Assembly: GCA_030524745.1 (NCBI GenBank)
Contig: JAUNGC010000007.1
Span: 1-64,000 of the forward strand
Length of the DNA: 64,000 nt
From: Eubacteriales bacterium
GTDB lineage: Bacteria > Bacillota > Clostridia > Lachnospirales > Lachnospiraceae
Reading direction: 5' to 3'
Shown: one piece after another, positions 24,656 through 32,808 of the stretch
Layout: each line of letters starts with the position of its first letter
Position numbering within the stretch: position 1 is the stretch's first letter
Translations under genes and position numbers: made by a program
Notes under the pieces: model-generated
Seen by the model: the letters and a program-made list of their open reading frames with translations, nothing else
Told to the model about the DNA's origin: nothing
Databases searched by the model: none

Positions 24656-26701
24656 ATGAGACCAGAATGGACAGGTTTTGTAGGCAACAAGTGGGACAGA
24701 GAAGTCAACGTTCGTGACTTCATCCAGAAGAACTACACCCCTTATGAAGGTGATGATTCTTTCCTTGCTGCAGCAACACAGAACACAAAGGATCTGTGGA
24801 ATCAGGTACTGGATTTACAGAAGAAGGAGCGTGAGGCAGGCGGCGTTCTTGATATGGACACCAAAGTTGTTTCTACAATCACATCTCACGGCCCCGGCTA
24901 TCTGGATAAGTCCAAAGAAACCATCGTTGGCTTCCAGACAGATGCGCCTTTCAAACGTTCTTTACAGCCTTACGGCGGTATCCGTATGGCAGAGAAGGCT
25001 TGCGCAGATAACGGCTACACAGTAGATCCTGAGATCTCCGAATTCTTCAGCACACACAGAAAGACACACAACGCAGGCTGCTTCGATGCTTACAATCCGG
25101 AGATGAGAGCTTGCCGTTCTTCCCATATCATCACAGGTCTGCCGGATGCTTATGGCCGCGGCCGTATCATCGGTGACTACAGACGTGTTGCTCTGTACGG
25201 TATTGACAGACTGATCGAGGACAAGGAAGAGCAGAAGGCTTCTACAGGCCGCGTTATGACAGACGACGTGATCCGTCTTCGTGAAGAAATTTCCGAGCAG
25301 ATCAGAGCGCTGAAAGAAATGAAAGTTATGGCTGCTTCCTATGGCTGCGATATCTCCAAACCCGCTGCTAACGTAAAAGAAGCGATCCAGTGGACTTATT
25401 TCGGATATCTGTGCTCCGTAAAAGAGCAGAACGGCGCTGCTATGTCCCTTGGACGTACATCCACCTTCCTTGATATCTATGCACAGAGAGACCTGGCAAA
25501 CGGCACCTTCACAGAAGAGCAGATCCAGGAGTTCGTAGACCACTTCATCATGAAGCTGCGCTGCATCAAATTCGCTCGTACACCTGAATACAACCAGATC
25601 TTTGCAGGCGACCCTGTATGGGTAACCGAGTCTCTGGGCGGTATGGGCGTTGATGGCCGTTCCATGGTAACAAAGATGAGCTTCCGTTACCTGCACACGC
25701 TGACCAACCTCGGACCTTCTCCGGAACCCAACCTGACAGTTCTCTGGTCCACAAGACTTCCTGAGAACTGGAAGAAATATTGCGCGAAGATGTCCATCCA
25801 GACATCCTCTATCCAGTACGAGAACGATGACCTGATGAGAGTTGTTCATGGTGATGACTACGGTATCGCTTGCTGCGTATCCTCCATGGTCATCGGTAAG
25901 GAAATGCAGTTCTTCGGCGCTCGTGCAAACCTGGCAAAATGTCTGCTGTATGCGTTGAACGGCGGCGTTGATGAAGTTACCAAGAAGCAGGTCGGCCCGA
26001 AATATCGTCCTGTATCAGGAGATGTTCTGGATTATGACGATGTTATGAGCAAATTCATCGATATGATGGAATGGCAGGCTGACGTTTATGTTAACACACT
26101 GAACATCATTCATTATATGCATGACAAATACTGCTATGAGAGAGCAGAGATGGCTCTTCATGACAGAGACGTTAAGAGATATTTCGCAACAGGTGTTGCT
26201 GGTCTGTCCATCGTTGCTGACTCCCTTTCCGCTATCAAGTATGCGAAGGTAGAAGTGATCCGTGACGAAGACGGTATCATCGTTGACTTTAAGACTACCG
26301 GCGACTTCCCGAAATATGGTAACGATGATGACCGTGTAGATGATATCGCACAGGATATCGTTCACAAGTTCATGACCGCAGTAAGAAGACATCATACCTA
26401 CAGAAATGGTATTCCTACAACTTCCATTCTGACCATTACCTCTAACGTTACCTATGGTAAGGCTACCGGTAATACGCCTGATGGACGTAGAAAAGGACAG
26501 CCGTTCGCTCCTGGCGCTAACCCGATGCACGGACGTGACACTCATGGCGCAGTAGCTTCTCTGTCTTCCGTATCCAAGTTGCCTTTCAAGGATGCACAGG
26601 ACGGTATCTCCAATACCTTCACCATCATCCCCGGCGCTCTTGGAAAAGAAGATCAGATCTTCTCCGGCGATCTGGAACTGGATCTGGATTTGAACAAATA
26701 A
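24656..26701 (+). CDS. pflB: Pyruvate formate-lyase catalytic core lacking the glycyl-radical domain
   Basis: A 681-residue protein matching pyruvate formate-lyase from its N-terminus to just before the C-terminal radical domain. The active-site pair is Cys406-Cys407 in [10 protein letters not shown]. Other family blocks are [32 protein letters not shown] and [22 protein letters not shown]. The reading frame ends after [22 protein letters not shown], where a normal enzyme (about 740-760 residues) goes on into the domain with RVSGYAV. That domain is found on a separate gene at 26986. The full enzyme would convert pyruvate and CoA to acetyl-CoA and formate only when the two parts associate. Codon use favours C-ending codons, as expected of a highly expressed gene. 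The core itself looks intact. Confidence 0.93.
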   Translation: MRPEWTGFVGNKWDREVNVRDFIQKNYTPYEGDDSFLAAATQNTKDLWNQVLDLQKKEREAGGVLDMDTKVVSTITSHGPGYLDKSKETIVGFQTDAPFKRSLQPYGGIRMAEKACADNGYTVDPEISEFFSTHRKTHNAGCFDAYNPEMRACRSSHIITGLPDAYGRGRIIGDYRRVALYGIDRLIEDKEEQKASTGRVMTDDVIRLREEISEQIRALKEMKVMAASYGCDISKPAANVKEAIQWTYFGYLCSVKEQNGAAMSLGRTSTFLDIYAQRDLANGTFTEEQIQEFVDHFIMKLRCIKFARTPEYNQIFAGDPVWVTESLGGMGVDGRSMVTKMSFRYLHTLTNLGPSPEPNLTVLWSTRLPENWKKYCAKMSIQTSSIQYENDDLMRVVHGDDYGIACCVSSMVIGKEMQFFGARANLAKCLLYALNGGVDEVTKKQVGPKYRPVSGDVLDYDDVMSKFIDMMEWQADVYVNTLNIIHYMHDKYCYERAEMALHDRDVKRYFATGVAGLSIVADSLSAIKYAKVEVIRDEDGIIVDFKTTGDFPKYGNDDDRVDDIAQDIVHKFMTAVRRHHTYRNGIPTTSILTITSNVTYGKATGNTPDGRRKGQPFAPGANPMHGRDTHGAVASLSSVSKLPFKDAQDGISNTFTIIPGALGKEDQIFSGDLELDLDLNK

Positions 26702-26714
26702 TTAGGGGTCTGTT

Positions 26715-26915
26715 ATGGACGAAAAGGATATGATTGATGACCTTGTCAAAATGCTGGATTCCGGCATGGCGAAAGGTACAGGCCATGTGAATGTGGACTA
26801 CAACAAGGAAAGCGCCGCGAAGGAAGTGCAGACCATGGGATGCACGGACTGCTCCAGAACGCCTCTGGCGTGTAGCGTTCCCACTTTACAGGACGGCCTG
26901 GATGATTTTAAGTAA
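26715..26915 (+). CDS. Small Cys-rich protein resembling the start of a glycyl-radical domain
   Basis: A 66-residue protein 13 bases after the core gene, with AGGGG before its ATG. Residues 8-30 (DDLVKMLDSGMAKGTGHVNV) resemble the first part of the radical-domain protein downstream ([20 protein letters not shown]). The similarity then stops: instead of the [13 protein letters not shown] loop there is a cysteine group CTDCSRTPLAC (C-x2-C-x6-C) and an acidic tail. It has no candidate radical glycine. It may be a domain duplicate turned into a metal-binding, docking or regulatory subunit, for example occupying the radical-domain site on the core. I do not recognise a named family. Confidence 0.75.
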   Translation: MDEKDMIDDLVKMLDSGMAKGTGHVNVDYNKESAAKEVQTMGCTDCSRTPLACSVPTLQDGLDDFK

Positions 26916-26933
26916 GGCAGTATTATAAAAATA

Positions 26934-26958
26934 TGCCGCGGGGCCAAGCCCCGCGGCA
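26934..26958 (+). other. Strong intercistronic RNA hairpin
   Basis: TGCCGCGGGGC and GCCCCGCGGCA form a perfect 11-base GC-rich stem with a CAA loop. No T-run follows on the plus strand, so it is not an ordinary terminator for this operon. It would block 3-prime exonucleases from upstream and protect the mRNA end of the small downstream gene, allowing different amounts of the core and the radical-domain protein. Confidence 0.8.
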
Positions 26959-26985
26959 GCAAGAAAAAGATAGGAGGAATATATC

Positions 26986-27228
26986 ATGGCAACAAGCAAT
27001 GCACAGGTAGATAACCTGGTTGGTTTATTGGATGGTTATGCAACAAAGGGCGGCCATCATCTCAATGTTAACGTATTAAACAGAGACACTCTGCTCGACG
27101 CGCAGAAGCATCCTGAGAACTATCCTCAGTTGACAATCCGCGTTTCCGGCTACGCTGTTAACTTCATCAAGTTAACACCCGAACAGCAGGCAGACGTTAT
27201 CTCCAGAACCTTCCACGAAGCGATCTGA
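26986..27228 (+). CDS. Stand-alone glycyl-radical domain of pyruvate formate-lyase
   Basis: An 80-residue protein whose sequence is the C-terminal domain of pyruvate formate-lyase. Family blocks are [37 protein letters not shown] and the ending [11 protein letters not shown]. The radical glycine is Gly55 in RVSGYAV. It resembles GrcA (YfiD) of enterobacteria, which repairs oxygen-damaged enzyme. GrcA coexists with a full-length enzyme, whereas here the only enzyme in sight lacks this domain, so the small protein should be required for activity. AGGAGG before the ATG and the upstream hairpin suggest high expression. The activase gene is nearby. Confidence 0.92.
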   Translation: MATSNAQVDNLVGLLDGYATKGGHHLNVNVLNRDTLLDAQKHPENYPQLTIRVSGYAVNFIKLTPEQQADVISRTFHEAI

Positions 27229-27246
27229 GTCGTGTAAACAGAATGG

Positions 27247-27300
27247 AAAGGGGCTGTGCAGAATAGCTGAGAAATCAGCTATTCTGCCAGCCCCTTTTTC
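27247..27300. terminator. Very long terminator stem, probably bidirectional
   Basis: AAAGGGGCTG-T-GCAGAATAGCTGA pairs with TCAGCTATTCTGC-CAGCCCCTTT around a GAAA loop: about 23 base pairs with one bulge, followed by T residues. The AAA on the other side lets it also stop the converging response-regulator transcript. Confidence 0.9.
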
Positions 27301-27310
27301 GATCGAACCA

Positions 27311-28297
27311 TCATCCGTTGATGTTCCAATCCCAACCGGGTTCCAGCAGATCCCTGACAGCTCTGATTAAATCCGCTTCTCTGACCGGCTTATACAGGAT
27401 ACGGTTTGCATATGCGCTGGCACAGCGATCATATACTTCCTGCGAGTGAGATTCATCCAGCATAATTACATAGGAAAAACTGGAATATTCCTTGATTTGT
27501 TTCAATGCTTCGATTCCATCTGTCTCCGGCATATCGACGTCCAGTATGGTAAGGCCCGGCATCTGTTCTTTAAAAAGTGCGACAGCTTCTTTTCCGTTTG
27601 CCGCTTCGCCGCAGACTTCGTAACCTGCTTGATGAAGCATGTTCTTTAACGTGATTCTTGAAAAGGACGAGTCGTCGGCAATCAGGATTTTCTGAAGATT
27701 TTTCCGGATATTGTCCGGCGTTTCCGGGGAAGAAGCAATTTCTTGAGCGGCCGGCTTCTTTGACGCAGTTTTCTCGGAGACTGGCTCTTTTCCTGCGGAA
27801 GCCTTTGCGGCCGCTGGTTTTTCTGCGTTTGCCGAAGCGCCGTCTTGTTGTGTTCTCAAAAGAATTTGCTGAAGGATTGTAACAATAAATCCTGTATAGA
27901 TGCCGGTATATACAGTTTCTGTATGCCCGTCTTTGTAGGTCAGCTGCAATTCCGAATCATTGGAATCCGCATGCGCCTTTGCGAGATCCGCATATTTGAC
28001 CGGTAACGCTAAAGGGGATTTTTTTCTGAAACAATTAAAATCATTCGAGTACACACCCTCCGTGCTGAATAAAAAACCTTTCGTTCCGTTGCCGAATATC
28101 GTCGTATCACAGAGGACGACCGCATCCTGAAGTCTGCATCCGGCAGCATAGCCGGTGAGGGCGTGCTGAATCTGTTTGTCCTTCCACTTGCCGAACGGAA
28201 TGCAAAGGTTGGGCGTATCTCCGTTTTTGTATTCTTTCTTCAAATCCTTTTTTAAAGCGGAATGGATTTCTTCTAAAATGATCGTGCAAATATCCAT
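27311..28297 (-). CDS. Response regulator with an N-terminal PH-like domain
   Basis: A 328-residue protein. The C-terminal 125 residues are a CheY-like receiver: KILIADDSSFSR with the acidic pair, TILDVDMPETDG with the phospho-acceptor Asp, and the late Lys in LYKP. The N-terminal 130 residues include DAVVLCDTTIFGNGTKGFLFSTEGVYSND. This glycine-hinged beta pattern is seen in small bacterial PH-like domains, though that assignment is tentative. A Lys/Ala/Glu/Pro-rich linker (about 155-195) joins the two. No DNA-binding domain and no neighbouring kinase gene is visible, so output is probably by protein contact. It follows mecA, with a terminator between them. Confidence 0.75.
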   Translation of the reverse strand: MDICTIILEEIHSALKKDLKKEYKNGDTPNLCIPFGKWKDKQIQHALTGYAAGCRLQDAVVLCDTTIFGNGTKGFLFSTEGVYSNDFNCFRKKSPLALPVKYADLAKAHADSNDSELQLTYKDGHTETVYTGIYTGFIVTILQQILLRTQQDGASANAEKPAAAKASAGKEPVSEKTASKKPAAQEIASSPETPDNIRKNLQKILIADDSSFSRITLKNMLHQAGYEVCGEAANGKEAVALFKEQMPGLTILDVDMPETDGIEALKQIKEYSSFSYVIMLDESHSQEVYDRCASAYANRILYKPVREADLIRAVRDLLEPGWDWNING

Positions 28298-28360
28298 GGA
28301 ACCTCTCCTGTATTGTTTTTCTTATTCTAACATTTCCGAATGAAAAATGCCATACGGAAA

Positions 28361-28398
28361 TAAATAAAGCCAGCACACTCAAAATGCGGACTGGCTTT
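28361..28398 (-). terminator. Terminator after mecA
   Basis: On the minus strand: AAAGCCAG, 17-base loop, CTGGCTTT, then ATTTATTT. Confidence 0.7.
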
Positions 28399-28403
28399 AG
28401 CAA

Positions 28404-29186
28404 TTAAATCTGTGCGAGTGTCTGTAACGCGTTCCCATCCGAAATCAGATTGTAATGTTCTTTGTAGTAAGCTTCGCTGCCGGATGTGGAATGTTCCAGG
28501 CGGCCGTATTCGGATACCACGTTGCAGATGCGGTTAAAATCTTCGGCGGAAATGTTCTCCTCACTGATGATGAGGGAGTATTTGCCGGTTTTTGGATTTT
28601 TGTACAGCGAATTCCTGCCGTCATAAAAACTGCTGGTCACGTGAGCGAGGCGGATCAGATGATGCATAGATGCGAAGGAAAAAATTCTCGCACTCCCCGC
28701 TAAGGCTGCGGCCGGTGCAGATTTCCTGCCGGCAGAGGTCCCCGATGCCTGATTGGGAGCGGACGCTTTTCCGTTAGAGGAAAGTTCTGCTTTGCGGCTT
28801 TCCTGAATCTGACGGAACAGATCGAAAATGCTGTCCGTGTTCTCCGCGAGTTTGTCGGAGAAATCCTCGGAATCCGGATCGCCTTCTTCATCATCGAGCG
28901 TCGGCGCAAACTTGGAAAAACGGGTATCCAGTTCTTCCGGATCTTCGACCTTGGTGATAATCAGAACGATACAGTCGGAATTCAGGGGAATTGCTTCTAT
29001 CATGAGCGGAATGTCTTCCGCTTCAAAGCCAAACTTCAAAGAAGCCTGCTGCATCATGTCGCGGAAAAGATTCTTTGCTTTCTCTGTGCCGTATGCCAGT
29101 TCGCTGATCTTTAATTCTCTGTCAGCCAGATCTGCTTTGGTGAGGGTACAGCGAATCTGATGGTCATTTACTTTTTCAATTTTCAT
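28404..29186 (-). CDS. mecA: Adaptor protein MecA
   Basis: A 260-residue adaptor of the ClpC protease. The N-terminal domain opens MKIEKVNDHQIRCTLTKADL and contains the AKNLFRDMMQQA stretch that binds targets. A long low-complexity linker (Ser, Ala, Gly, Lys; about 125-170) leads to the C-terminal ClpC-binding domain (RIFSFASMHHLIRLAHV and SLYKNPKTGKYSLII). It delivers substrates and activates ClpC assembly. In other Firmicutes the role is competence and stress control; here the target is unknown. Confidence 0.92.
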   Translation of the reverse strand: MKIEKVNDHQIRCTLTKADLADRELKISELAYGTEKAKNLFRDMMQQASLKFGFEAEDIPLMIEAIPLNSDCIVLIITKVEDPEELDTRFSKFAPTLDDEEGDPDSEDFSDKLAENTDSIFDLFRQIQESRKAELSSNGKASAPNQASGTSAGRKSAPAAALAGSARIFSFASMHHLIRLAHVTSSFYDGRNSLYKNPKTGKYSLIISEENISAEDFNRICNVVSEYGRLEHSTSGSEAYYKEHYNLISDGNALQTLAQI

Positions 29187-29285
29187 ATTATCACATCCTT
29201 ACTATATTAAAATACTTCTCTGAAATCTGATTGTGACGAAATCCAAGTAAATCTGAACAGATACACATACCTGCCTGTGAAAGTT

Positions 29286-29314
29286 ATCATATACATAAAA
29301 AAGGACAAAGTCAA
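29286..29314 (-). promoter_or_regulatory. Sigma-A promoter for mecA
   Basis: On the minus strand: TTGACT, 17 bases, TATGAT, giving a leader of about 93 bases. Confidence 0.65.
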
Positions 29315-29353
29315 GCGGACAGAGGGACAGTTTAAAAATTTTTTAGAAATAGC

Positions 29354-29382
29354 TTGAAAATATTACCTCTGTTGGATATAAT
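29354..29382 (+). promoter_or_regulatory. Strong orphan promoter in a long intergenic region
   Basis: TTGAAA, 17 bases, TATAAT. It reads into about 390 bases without a recognisable protein gene. It diverges from the mecA promoter, with the two -35 elements about 40 bases apart. Confidence 0.6.
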
Positions 29383-29388
29383 CAGTTG

Positions 29389-29545
29389 CAGAGATGATTC
29401 TGAACAATCCGTGCCGGAAGGAGGATTGCCGGAATGCCCGGTATTCATGTACTTGATTGTACAACAGACAGCGCTCAGAGATAGTGTTGTCATTTTTCAA
29501 TTTTTTAGAACAGAAGGTTCTGTTCTGTCTGATTCTTAGTATTAG
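29389..29545 (+). ncRNA. Candidate small transcript with a 16-codon leader ORF
   Basis: The stretch 29187-29779 (593 bases) has no convincing gene. Downstream of the orphan promoter are AGGAGG (29418-29423) and an ATG at 29434 opening a 16-codon frame (MPGIHVLDCTTDSAQR). Several stems follow: ACAACA/TGTTGT leading into T-rich sequence, the perfect AGAACAGA/TCTGTTCT near 29508-29525, and ATTCTTA/TAAGAAT near 29531-29553. It may be a small RNA, a leader peptide with attenuator, or the remnant of a lost gene. No known RNA family was recognised. Confidence 0.3.
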
Positions 29546-29779
29546 TATAAGAATGTCTTACAGGGATATGTACCTGTCGGAAAAATCATTTTATCAATTT
29601 TTTTCCAAACCATCATTCAACAAAGGTCTTAGATTTATTGTATTATGCCGCGCAGATTTTGGGCACAGTTCGATCATCTCTTAAATTCTCCGTTTTTCAA
29701 CCTGATCTGACAACTTGAATATATATCACGCATAAATACTCTTTTGGGATGGAAGGCGGATCAGAAAAGGAGAAGATAT

Positions 29780-29992
29780 ATGGAAACATTAAAACCGGAG
29801 AGATGGGAACGGCTGCTGGCGGAAATGGAGAAGGATGGAGTGAGTTTCTATATAAATGGAAAGCGTTCCAGGCCCCGTGAGATCATCCATAAATGCTGTG
29901 TCTGTGAAAAGGCTGTTTACATGCCGGACTTCGTGACGGATGAGGCAGGAAAACTGCAGGAAGTACGTTATGATGAAGTGAAGCGATGGTAA
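29780..29992 (+). CDS. Small CxxC protein of unknown function
   Basis: A 70-residue protein (METLKPERWERLLAEMEKDG...). The N-terminal half is a charged helix. The centre has HKCCVCEKAVYMPDF, where C-x-x-C plus a nearby His or Cys could bind zinc. The tail is DEAGKLQEVRYDEVKRW. AAGGAG lies about 9 bases before the ATG, and a strong terminator follows. I do not recognise the family. It is transcribed as a single gene. Confidence 0.6.
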   Translation: METLKPERWERLLAEMEKDGVSFYINGKRSRPREIIHKCCVCEKAVYMPDFVTDEAGKLQEVRYDEVKRW

Positions 29993-30068
29993 GATAGTTG
30001 CCGGTCCGAAGAGAACGGTAACACAAAAAGAACTGTCTGAAAAAGGAAGAACTGCTTCTTCCGATGCG

Positions 30069-30128
30069 GCGGCAATCCGGCAAGATAAGCGAGGACCCCC
30101 AATCACCGCGCCGGATGGCCGCTTTTTT
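30069..30128 (+). terminator. Terminator with a large loop
   Basis: GCGGC-A-ATCCGGC pairs with GCCGGAT-G-GCCGC (12 pairs, one mismatch) around a 28-base loop, followed by six T. The region 29993-30068 before it is unassigned 3-prime leader. Confidence 0.8.
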
Positions 30129-30269
30129 CATAAATTGATTTCTGTTGCAGTTCTTCCGGCCAAAAGGCGTCCCGCGGCGCAATTTGGCGGAGAAACGGAA
30201 AAAATGCCGAAATAAGTAATGACGCAGTTACCGATCCTGTGTTAAAATGTCGCTTGGAGGGATATTATC

Positions 30270-31958
30270 ATGAAAAGAAAAATAATTCCGGTTTTGATTG
30301 CGATACTATTAATCATTTTGATTCTGGCGGGGGCGGCAGGCGCATTTTTGTATGAAAAATATTCTTATTCCAAGGAGCCGGCCGACCTGGAGGCTTATTT
30401 TGGCCTGGAAAAAGAAGATGACGTAGCGATTGTGTTAAACGACGCGATGATAGAGGAGAAAGGCGTTTTGCGGAACGGACACTGTTATCTGTCTCTGGAA
30501 AACGTGCATGCCTATATAAACGATAGATTTTATGTGGACTATCATGAAGGACTGCTGCTCTATACGCTGCCGGACGAAGTGATCCGTGCGGAACTGGGCG
30601 TGACGGAGGAGGACGGTTACCTTGTCGCGTTTGAACAGGATGGAACGGCTTTTCTGGCGCTGGATTATGTGAAAAAGTATTCGGATTTCAATTTTACGCT
30701 ATATACGGAACCGAATCGGGTGCTTTTGGATACGGTCTGGGAGGAGATTCAGACTGCGGAACTGAAAAAAGACGTCGCCATTCGTATCAGGGGAGGCGTA
30801 AAGAGTGAAATTCTGAAGCAGGCGGCCGAGGGCGAAAGAGTGACGGTTCTGGAAGAGATGGAAAGTTGGGATCGCGTGCAGACGGAAGATGGATTTATCG
30901 GCTATGTGGAGAAAAAATATCTGACGGAGTCCCAGACCCAGACGCCGGTGAAGGATACCGGATATGTGGAGCCTGACTATACGGGCAATACGAAGGATTA
31001 CAAGATCAATCTCGCATGGCATCAGGTGACGACAGAAAGCGCTAACAGTACGTTTCCGGGTGTGATGGACGGTGTGATCGGCGTAAATGTGATTTCACCG
31101 ACCTGGTTTTTCCTGTATGACAATGCGGGCCGGCTGGAAAGCATTGCGAGCGAAGCATATGTGGCGGCCGCACATGCCAAAGGGCTGGAAGTGTGGGCGC
31201 TCGTGGACGATTTCACCCACAGTAACGATAACGGGGTGGATACGAAGGAAATATTGTCTTATACGGAAAAGAGGACGCAAATCATCGACGCGCTGATGTC
31301 GGAGGCGGAAAGATGCGGGCTGGACGGCATCAATGTGGATTTTGAGAAAGTGTCCGCAGACGCGGGAGAAGATTATATTCAGTTTATCCGGGAACTGTCC
31401 GTGGAGTGCCGCAAGCGCGGCCTGGTGCTCTCTGTGGATAACTATGTCCCTGCAAATTACAATGCGCATTACGAGTGGAAAGAACAGGGCGTGATGGCTG
31501 ACTATGTAATCATTATGGGATATGATGAACACTGGGCGGGATGCGAGGAGGCGGGCTCGGTCGCTTCCCTCGGCTATGTGGAACAGGGAATTCAGAAGAT
31601 GACGCAGGAAGTTCCGTCCAATAAAGTAATAAATGCGCTGCCGCTGTATACGAGGATATGGACGACGGCGTCAGACGGCACGGTGTCAAGTCAGGCGGTA
31701 GGCATAAACGCGGCGTCCGATTATCTGGCGAGAAGAAGCATCGCTTATGAATGGGATGAGACGACAGGCCAGAATTACGCGGAGTTCATGGCGGAGGGCA
31801 GTCTGATACAGGTCTGGCTGGAGGACGAGCAGTCTATCGGCGCAAAAATCAGTGTGATGAAGAACTATGGACTGGGCGGCGTGGCGACATGGAAGCTGGG
31901 ATTTGATGAAGGCAGAAAAAATATCTGGAGCGTGATCGCGGGATTTTTGGCGGATTGA
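30270..31958 (+). CDS. Cell-envelope glycoside hydrolase family 18 protein with SH3-like domain
   Basis: A 562-residue protein: N-terminal membrane anchor (residues 5-27), a beta-rich region that looks like a copper-amine-oxidase-N-like or stalk domain, a bacterial SH3 domain at about 170-215 (VAIRIRGGVKSEILKQAAEG to GFIGYVEKKYL), then a GH18 barrel. The catalytic motif is DGINVDFE (residues 352-359), with Glu359 as the proton donor; the third acid of the usual DxxDxDxE is Asn. Barrel ends such as IIMGYDEHW and GGVATWKLGFD are clear. It likely acts on peptidoglycan or another GlcNAc polymer at the surface, like YdhD/YaaH-type lysins. The amidase downstream supports a wall role. Confidence 0.85.
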   Translation: MKRKIIPVLIAILLIILILAGAAGAFLYEKYSYSKEPADLEAYFGLEKEDDVAIVLNDAMIEEKGVLRNGHCYLSLENVHAYINDRFYVDYHEGLLLYTLPDEVIRAELGVTEEDGYLVAFEQDGTAFLALDYVKKYSDFNFTLYTEPNRVLLDTVWEEIQTAELKKDVAIRIRGGVKSEILKQAAEGERVTVLEEMESWDRVQTEDGFIGYVEKKYLTESQTQTPVKDTGYVEPDYTGNTKDYKINLAWHQVTTESANSTFPGVMDGVIGVNVISPTWFFLYDNAGRLESIASEAYVAAAHAKGLEVWALVDDFTHSNDNGVDTKEILSYTEKRTQIIDALMSEAERCGLDGINVDFEKVSADAGEDYIQFIRELSVECRKRGLVLSVDNYVPANYNAHYEWKEQGVMADYVIIMGYDEHWAGCEEAGSVASLGYVEQGIQKMTQEVPSNKVINALPLYTRIWTTASDGTVSSQAVGINAASDYLARRSIAYEWDETTGQNYAEFMAEGSLIQVWLEDEQSIGAKISVMKNYGLGGVATWKLGFDEGRKNIWSVIAGFLAD

Positions 31959-32067
31959 TAATTTCTCGGGGTTTTGCAGATTCTGAAATATTGGAATGAT
32001 GAAAAAGGTTTTTGATGCTAAAGGAGCAGGCTGCCGCATAGAATGAAAAAAAGGCCAGGGGGCTTTT

Positions 32068-32805
32068 ATGAATCGGGAGTGGCAGAATCATATTATAAAA
32101 ATTCTGGGGACGGCGGTTTTTCTGACTGCCGTCTTTTTTATGGGAAGACAGGCCGCTGTTCTGGTGGACGGCTATGTGAAGAATGCGCAGCCGCCGGTTG
32201 AGACGAAGGATGATTACAGTAAAATGCAGAAATATTGTGTGGTAGTGGATGCGGGACACGGCGGAGACGATCCGGGAAAAGTCGGCGTAAACGGCGCGCT
32301 GGAAAAGGATATCAATTTGGAGATCGCAAAACGGCTGGCTGTTTTGCTGGAACAGTCGGATGTAAAGGTGGTGATGACCCGGGAGGATGAAAACGGGCTT
32401 TATGATGCGGACGCGGACCGGAAAAAGGTGCAGGATATGAAGCGCAGAATTGCGCTGATGGAAGAAGCCTCTCCGGATCTCGTCGTGAGCGTGCATCAAA
32501 ACAGCTACGAAGACGCTTCCATCAAGGGCGCGCAGGTGTTTTTTTATACGGGCAGCGCGGAAGGAAAGGAACTGGCGGAAACGATTCAGAGCCGGATGAT
32601 ACTGGGACTGGATCCTGCAAATCACCGCGCCGCCAAAGCGAACGACAGCTATTATCTGTTAAAAAAGACAACACGACCGATCGTTATTGTGGAATGCGGA
32701 TTTTTGTCCAATCCCCAGGAAGCGGACCTGCTCACAGACCCGGCGTATCAGGAGCGGGTGGCGTGGCAGATCCATATGGGGATTTTGCAGTATTTACATA
32801 AATAA
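32068..32805 (+). CDS. N-acetylmuramoyl-L-alanine amidase (CwlD-like)
   Basis: A 245-residue Amidase_3 enzyme with an N-terminal signal anchor (about 12-32). Zinc ligands are the His of VDAGHGGDDPG, the Glu of NGALEKDINLEIAKR and the His of VSVHQNSY. The catalytic Glu is in IVIVECGFLSNPQEA. It cuts the bond between muramic acid and the stem peptide. The short form without wall-binding repeats resembles CwlD, which makes muramic lactam in spore cortex. Sporulation of this organism is not shown by anything else here. It follows the GH18 gene in the same direction. Confidence 0.88.
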   Translation: MNREWQNHIIKILGTAVFLTAVFFMGRQAAVLVDGYVKNAQPPVETKDDYSKMQKYCVVVDAGHGGDDPGKVGVNGALEKDINLEIAKRLAVLLEQSDVKVVMTREDENGLYDADADRKKVQDMKRRIALMEEASPDLVVSVHQNSYEDASIKGAQVFFYTGSAEGKELAETIQSRMILGLDPANHRAAKANDSYYLLKKTTRPIVIVECGFLSNPQEADLLTDPAYQERVAWQIHMGILQYLHK

Positions 32806-32808
32806 ATG

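Noticed and set aside
26701-27228. Split PFL as a simple frameshift or sequencing error
   Set aside because: Between core and radical domain lie a complete 66-codon gene, a hairpin and a new Shine-Dalgarno plus ATG; a one- or two-base error cannot explain about 280 bases of insertion.
29354-29684. Two overlapping plus-strand frames of 60-75 codons in the mecA-side gap
   Set aside because: They start at non-ATG codons without a ribosome-binding site, one overlaps the promoter itself, and no family is recognised.
30069-30128. Riboswitch before the GH18 gene
   Set aside because: No known aptamer motif was seen in 29993-30128; the hairpin plus T6 is explained as the terminator of the small upstream gene, and the GH18 start is 140 bases further on.
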